A stretch of DNA of 10,173 bases from Candidatus Kuenenia stuttgartensis. GTDB lineage: Bacteria > Bacteroidota > Bacteroidia > Flavobacteriales_D > Crocinitomicaceae. Position numbers and translations under genes: made by a program. The notes beneath the pieces are model-generated. The model saw only the letters and a program-made list of their open reading frames with translations. It was not told the DNA's origin and searched no databases. Numbering within the stretch: position 1 is the stretch's first letter; each line of letters begins with the position of its first letter. Location: assembly GCA_943326025.2 (NCBI GenBank), contig CALPRR020000080.1:1-10173 (forward strand), given 5' to 3'. Below are positions 6,109 through 10,173 of the stretch, piece by piece.

Positions 6109-7539
6109 ATGAGTAATACACATGAAAGCGCATGGAATGCATGTTTGAAAGTAATTAAGGATAACATTTCCTTACAAGCTTTTAAAACATGGTTTGAGCC
6201 TATCATTCCCGTGAAGTTAGAGGATAATATTCTAACAATTCAGGTTCCTTCACACTTTTTCTACGAGTGGTTGGAAGAGAATTATATTACTTTATTGAAA
6301 AAAGTTATTCAAAAAGAATTAGGGCCTGAAGGAAGATTGGAATACAGTATCGTTATGGAAAATAACAGTACGAATTCAACTCCTTATACAGTGAAATTAC
6401 CTGCATTGAACAAGAAAGAATTGAAAAATGCACCAGTTTCAATGCCGTTGAATTTGAATGAAAACCAAATTAGAAATCCATTCATCATTCCAGGTTTAAA
6501 GAAAGTAAATGTTGAATCTAATTTGAATCCATCATATTCATTCGATAACTTCGTTGAAGGAGATTGCAATAGATTAGCTAGAGCTTCAGGATTTGCAGTT
6601 GCAAATAAACCAGGAGGTACAGCTTTTAATCCATTGTTGATTTACGGTGGTGTAGGTTTAGGGAAAACACATTTAGCACATGCGATTGGGATTTCGATCA
6701 AAAATCAATTTCCGAATAAAACAGTTCTATATGTAGGTTCTGAAAAATTTGCTCACCAATTCATCGATGCAATTAAAAATCAATCTACAAATGATTTCAT
6801 TCATTTCTACCAAATGATTGATGTATTAATCATTGATGATGTTCAATTCTTCGCTGGAAAAGAGAAAACACAAGATGTATTCTTCCATATTTTTAATCAT
6901 TTACATCAAAATGGTAAACAGATTATCTTAACATCTGATAAACCACCAGTAGAGATGCAAGGAATGGAACAACGTTTATTGTCTCGTTTCAAATGGGGAT
7001 TGTCTGCTGATTTAGGTGCACCTGAATTAGAAACAAGAATCGCTATTTTAGAAAAGAAAATGTACGGAAATGGTATTGAGTTACCGAAAGACGTTGTTGA
7101 ATATTTAGCTTACAGTATCAATACGAATGTTCGTGAAATGGAAGGTGCTTTGAATACTTTGTTAGCGCAAGCTTCATTGAATAAAAAAGCAATTACAATT
7201 GATTTAGCAAAACAAATGGTTGATAAATTCGTGAAAAACACTGCACGTGAAGTATCAATCGAGTACATACAAAAAGTGGTTTGTGATTATTTCGATTTAC
7301 CAATTGAAATGTTGAAATCAAAAACAAGAAAAAGAGAAGTTGTTCAAGCAAGACAAATTGCTATGTTCTTCTCTAAAAAAATGACAAAATCTTCTTTAGC
7401 AAATATCGGTTCTCATTGTGGAGGAAAAGATCACGCTACCGTTTTACATGCTTGTAGAACCGTATTGAATCTCTCTGAAACAGATAAACAATTTAAAGTT
7501 TATTTAGAAGACTTAGAAAAGAAGTTGACGATACAATAA
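6109..7539 (+). CDS. dnaA: Chromosomal replication initiator DnaA
   Basis: A complete 476-residue DnaA, the ATPase that binds DnaA boxes, opens the origin and loads the helicase. Domain I (about 1-85, with AWNACLKVI and the FKTWFEPI segment) handles oligomerisation and helicase contact. Domain II is a short linker to about 138. Domain III is the AAA+ core: Walker A GGVGLGKT (180-187), Walker B LIIDD (240-244), and box VII RLLSRFKWG with the arginine finger at about R293. Domain IV is the DNA-binding end, with KTRKREVVQARQIAMFF (405-421) and the signature GGKDHATVLHA (438-448). That signature has Lys and Ala where E. coli has Arg432 and Thr435. The ATG at 6109 gives the normal family N terminus, and an in-frame stop at 6079-6081 excludes an earlier start. 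It is followed by a strong terminator and is therefore probably transcribed alone. Confidence 0.98.
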   Translation: MSNTHESAWNACLKVIKDNISLQAFKTWFEPIIPVKLEDNILTIQVPSHFFYEWLEENYITLLKKVIQKELGPEGRLEYSIVMENNSTNSTPYTVKLPALNKKELKNAPVSMPLNLNENQIRNPFIIPGLKKVNVESNLNPSYSFDNFVEGDCNRLARASGFAVANKPGGTAFNPLLIYGGVGLGKTHLAHAIGISIKNQFPNKTVLYVGSEKFAHQFIDAIKNQSTNDFIHFYQMIDVLIIDDVQFFAGKEKTQDVFFHIFNHLHQNGKQIILTSDKPPVEMQGMEQRLLSRFKWGLSADLGAPELETRIAILEKKMYGNGIELPKDVVEYLAYSINTNVREMEGALNTLLAQASLNKKAITIDLAKQMVDKFVKNTAREVSIEYIQKVVCDYFDLPIEMLKSKTRKREVVQARQIAMFFSKKMTKSSLANIGSHCGGKDHATVLHACRTVLNLSETDKQFKVYLEDLEKKLTIQ

Positions 7540-7544
7540 AATTG

Positions 7545-7571
7545 AAAGCCATTCGAAAGAGTGGCTTTTTT
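7545..7571 (+). terminator. Intrinsic terminator of dnaA
   Basis: The stem arms AAAGCCATTC (7545-7554) and GAGTGGCTTT (7559-7568) give ten pairs with one G-U, closed by a GAAA tetraloop (7555-7558, GNRA type). The 3' arm runs into six T residues (7566-7571). It starts five bases after the dnaA stop and separates dnaA from the yigZ cluster. Confidence 0.9.
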
Positions 7572-7629
7572 GTTTCTAACCATTATCAAGAAAATGATTA
7601 AACTTGCAACTTGAAAGAATCCAGGTGAA

Positions 7630-8244
7630 TTGAGTTTAAAATCTACATACAAAACAGTTGAAGAAATTTCTGAAGGCCTTTATAAAGAAAAAGGTTCTAA
7701 GTTTATTGCGTATGCAGTAGCTTGTTATTCAGATGACGAAGCGAAGGTTTTTATTGAACAATGGAAAAAAGAAAATCATCAAGCGAGACATCTTTGTTAT
7801 GCGTATCGATTTGGGGTCAATCACGATGTGTATAGAGCAAATGATGATGGTGAACCGAATAATTCTGCAGGTATTCCAATTTTAGGTCAAATACAATCAT
7901 TCGATTTGTCTAATATTCTAATTGGTGTTGTTCGTTATTATGGAGGAACAAAGCTTGGTGTTGGCGGCTTGATTACAGCTTATAAAACAGCTGCGAAAGA
8001 AGCTTTAGAAAGTGCGATTATTATTGAGAAGGAAATTTTTGAATGGGTAAAACTGAAATTTCAATATAGTGATATGCCTTCTGTAATGAGTTATATTAAG
8101 CAGAAAAGTCTTGAAATTCAAAAACAAATATTTGAAAATGATTGTGAGATTGTCTTAAATTTACCTTTAAACTTTAAAGATTTATTTAAAGCAGACTTAG
8201 AGGAGTTTTCTACATTGGAATTAGAAGTTTTAGGAATATATTGA
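7630..8244 (+). CDS. yigZ: YigZ/IMPACT family protein (UPF0029)
   Basis: A 204-residue protein of the YigZ family. The N-terminal IMPACT/UPF0029 domain shows its two hallmark stretches, DDGEPNNSAGIPIL (72-85) and VVRYYGGTKLGVGGL (100-114), preceded by ARHLCYAYR (52-60). The C-terminal part (about 135-204) matches the place of the small alpha/beta domain found in bacterial YigZ. The eukaryotic relative IMPACT modulates the Gcn2 stress pathway; the bacterial role is not established. The start is TTG at 7630: the frame has a stop at 7612-7614, no ATG or GTG lies between it and the conserved region, and the next Met is at residue 149. An AGGTGA lies only one base before the TTG, too close to be a normal ribosome-binding site. 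It opens a likely three-gene operon with the peptidase and corA genes. Confidence 0.9.
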   Translation: MSLKSTYKTVEEISEGLYKEKGSKFIAYAVACYSDDEAKVFIEQWKKENHQARHLCYAYRFGVNHDVYRANDDGEPNNSAGIPILGQIQSFDLSNILIGVVRYYGGTKLGVGGLITAYKTAAKEALESAIIIEKEIFEWVKLKFQYSDMPSVMSYIKQKSLEIQKQIFENDCEIVLNLPLNFKDLFKADLEEFSTLELEVLGIY

Positions 8245-8259
8245 AATAATAAAATATAA

Positions 8260-9183
8260 ATGAAATTATTAAAAGAATTAGTTGAGGTTAGAGGTGCATC
8301 TGGAGATGAGCGAGGTGTTAGAGACTTTGTCATTAATTATGTTCGAAAAGAACAGTCGAAATGGAAAGTTCAACCTCAAATGATATTTGGTGATGAATTT
8401 CAAGATACTTTAATGCTCGTTTTTGGAAATCCTACGACTGCTATTTTTGCTCATATGGATTCAATCGGTTTTACTGTTGGATATGGAAAAAATTTAATTC
8501 GCATTGGTGGGCCAAAAACTTCAGAAGGAATTCAATTAGTCGGTTCGGATAGTCAGGGTGAAATTGAAACAGAATTATTGGTGTTTGAAGATGAAGATGG
8601 GAATCGAGAATTACAATATGTATTAGATCGAGAAATTGATCGTGGTACATATTTGACTTTTAAGCCAAATTTCAGAGAAACGGATGAATATGTTCAATCT
8701 CCCTATATGGATAACCGTTTGGGAGTTTGGAGTGCACTGAAAGTTGCAGAAAGTTTAGAAAATGGAATTATTGTTTTTTCAACTTATGAGGAACATGGTG
8801 GAAATTCTGTTGGGTTTTGCGGGAAGTATATTTATGAAAAATATGGTGTGCGACAAGCATTGATTTCAGATATTACTTGGGTAACAGAAGGTGTTCCTCA
8901 CGGTGGAGGCGTAGCTATTTCAATGAGAGATAGTGGTATTCCAAGAAAAGTTTATTTGAATAAAATCATCGAATTAGCTAAAGAATCGGGCGTAAAATTT
9001 CAATTAGAAGTTGAATCAGCAGGAGGAAGTGATGGAGGTGTATTGCAGAAATCAGATTTACCGTTTGACTGGTGTTTTATTGGAGCTCCTGAAGATAATG
9101 TTCATTCTCCAGAAGAATTGGTTTATAAACACGATATCATGTGTATGGTTGAATTGTATAAATATTTAATGAAAGAATTATAG
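8260..9183 (+). CDS. M42-family metallo-aminopeptidase
   Basis: A 307-residue cytoplasmic di-metal peptidase of the M42 type, somewhat shorter than the 340-360 residues common in the family. The visible metal and catalytic residues, assigned by motif, are His65 and Asp67 in AHMDSIGF, the bridging Asp151 in DNRLG, Glu177 and Glu178 in TYEEHG (general base and ligand), Asp204 in SDITWV, and His282 in VHSPEE. VESAGGSDGG (251-260) replaces the more usual GGTDA-type segment. M42 enzymes remove N-terminal residues from peptides and often form large tetrahedral assemblies; the substrate preference here is unknown. A looser M20-type metallohydrolase is the alternative, but the AHMDxIGF motif favours M42. 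The start lies 15 bp after yigZ, and the stop is one base before the corA ATG, so co-transcription is likely. Confidence 0.87.
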   Translation: MKLLKELVEVRGASGDERGVRDFVINYVRKEQSKWKVQPQMIFGDEFQDTLMLVFGNPTTAIFAHMDSIGFTVGYGKNLIRIGGPKTSEGIQLVGSDSQGEIETELLVFEDEDGNRELQYVLDREIDRGTYLTFKPNFRETDEYVQSPYMDNRLGVWSALKVAESLENGIIVFSTYEEHGGNSVGFCGKYIYEKYGVRQALISDITWVTEGVPHGGGVAISMRDSGIPRKVYLNKIIELAKESGVKFQLEVESAGGSDGGVLQKSDLPFDWCFIGAPEDNVHSPEELVYKHDIMCMVELYKYLMKEL

Positions 9184-9184
9184 T

Positions 9185-10173
9185 ATGGATTCACCTGAAA
9201 ATATTTGCCAAATTTATAAATACGACAAGGAGTTTTTTTTATTAGCTAAGAATTCTCCTGAGTACTTTGCTAAAGAATTTGTTTCGACAGAAATATCAGA
9301 TGATAAAGTAGTTTGGTTGAATTATCATGGCTTGTCTGATCGTGAGAATATTGAGCGAATTTGTGATACCTTAAATGTCGATCGTCTATCAGTTGAAGAT
9401 ATTTATAAAGAAAAAAACAGACCGAAATTGGAAGAATATCCAAATTACTTGTTTTTTTCAGTTAGATCAGCTTTACCAGATGAAAAAAATGTTTTTATTT
9501 TAGAGCAGGATCAAGTTTCATTTATTCTAGGAAAAAACTATTTGATTTCATTTCAGGGTAAAAGTTCTGATCATTTCATTGAGGTAAGAGGACGAATCGA
9601 GAAAAAGAGAGGGAAAATTAGATCAAAAGGAGCTGATTTTTTACTGTTTAGAATGTTGGAGGCTATTATTGATAATTATTTTGAAGTACTTGAGCATATT
9701 ACCGAAACGATTGAAGAGATAGAGGTGAAGATGCATCAAAATGCAAACACAAATACTTTAAAATTGATTGAGTTGCAAAAGCGTAAATTAATTGAGTTAC
9801 GAAAGATAGTAGTTCCATTAAAAGATGTTACCTCCCAATTGGAAAAAACAAATTCCCATTTATTGGAAAAAGAAAATCATTATTATTTCACGGATTTAAA
9901 AGAAAATTGTCTTTCAGTATTAGAGGAAATTGATGTGAATAAGCAGATTTTGGATGGAATGGCAAATTTATATTATGCGGTTCAAGGACAGAAAATGAAT
10001 CAAATCATGAAGATTTTAACCATCGTCTCATCTGTCTTTATTCCTTTGACGTTTATTGTAGGTGTATACGGGATGAATTTTGAAAACATGCCTGAATTAA
10101 AGTATAAATATGGTTATTATACTGTTGTTGGTGTCATGTTTGCAATTGCCATTTCTCTTATAATCTATTTTAA
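9185..10173 (+). CDS. corA: CorA-family Mg2+/Co2+ channel, 3'-truncated by window edge
   Basis: The frame is open from the ATG at 9185 to the window end (329 residues, no stop), so the last few C-terminal residues are missing. It fits CorA: a long acidic and helical cytoplasmic N-terminal domain (about 1-270, including VDRLSVEDIYKEKNRPKLEE early on), then membrane helix 1 (about 277-295), the signature YGMNFENMPE with the selectivity GMN at 296-298, and helix 2 (about 311-329). CorA forms a homopentameric inner-membrane channel for Mg2+ and can pass Co2+. The basic C-terminal tail expected after helix 2 lies outside the window. It starts one base after the peptidase stop, which suggests the same transcript. 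The protein is intact as far as it can be read. Confidence 0.95.
   Translation, partial: MDSPENICQIYKYDKEFFLLAKNSPEYFAKEFVSTEISDDKVVWLNYHGLSDRENIERICDTLNVDRLSVEDIYKEKNRPKLEEYPNYLFFSVRSALPDEKNVFILEQDQVSFILGKNYLISFQGKSSDHFIEVRGRIEKKRGKIRSKGADFLLFRMLEAIIDNYFEVLEHITETIEEIEVKMHQNANTNTLKLIELQKRKLIELRKIVVPLKDVTSQLEKTNSHLLEKENHYYFTDLKENCLSVLEEIDVNKQILDGMANLYYAVQGQKMNQIMKILTIVSSVFIPLTFIVGVYGMNFENMPELKYKYGYYTVVGVMFAIAISLIIYF

Noticed and set aside
7545..7571. Hairpin after dnaA as a riboswitch or attenuator of yigZ
   Set aside because: Its position right after the dnaA stop, with a GNRA loop and T-run, is fully explained by an intrinsic terminator.
9233..9241. T8 run early in corA as a frameshift or slippage site
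   Set aside because: The reading frame continues intact through CorA motifs to the window end, so no frameshift is needed.

Overview
The window is AT-rich DNA that reads as the chromosome of a member of the Bacteroidota, most likely a flavobacterial/Crocinitomicaceae-type organism. The grounds are low GC, almost no Shine-Dalgarno sequences, candidate promoters of the Bacteroidota TAnnTTTG type, a lipoprotein with a loose lipobox, and the flavour of the RecN, DnaA, ureohydrolase and YigZ proteins. This placement is inferred from sequence style, not from a database search. No tRNA, rRNA, CRISPR array, insertion sequence or phage gene was seen.

Left part (1-1844, + strand): the 3' three-quarters or so of recN (DNA repair ATPase, cut by the window edge), followed by a small lipoprotein gene. 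Middle-left (2030-5751, all - strand): read in transcription order, a hot-dog acyl-CoA thioesterase overlaps by 11 bp a ureohydrolase of the arginase/formimidoylglutamase family, and 82 bp further on comes a 752-residue multi-pass membrane protein with a C-terminal patatin-like lipase domain. The lipoprotein and patatin genes converge across an AT-rich gap of about 185 bp.

Centre (5752-6108): a 357-bp divergent intergenic region between the thioesterase and dnaA. It is the most structured non-coding piece of the window. It holds a near-identical 14-15 bp direct repeat at its two ends (the second copy sits just before the dnaA start), a 14-bp palindrome, one DnaA-box-like 9-mer, many A/T tracts, and a nested inverted repeat in the presumed dnaA leader. 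These suggest dnaA control, and possibly origin function, but a single DnaA-box match is not enough to call an oriC.

Right part (6109-10173, + strand): complete dnaA with a clear GNRA-loop intrinsic terminator, then a tight cluster of yigZ (TTG start), an M42-type metallo-aminopeptidase and a CorA-type Mg2+/Co2+ channel that runs off the window edge just after its GMN motif and second membrane helix. Gaps of 15 and 1 bp suggest one operon.

Most of the window is ordinary housekeeping content. I found no convincing new multi-gene system. The best leads are the repeat architecture upstream of dnaA and the membrane-anchored patatin with variant motifs.
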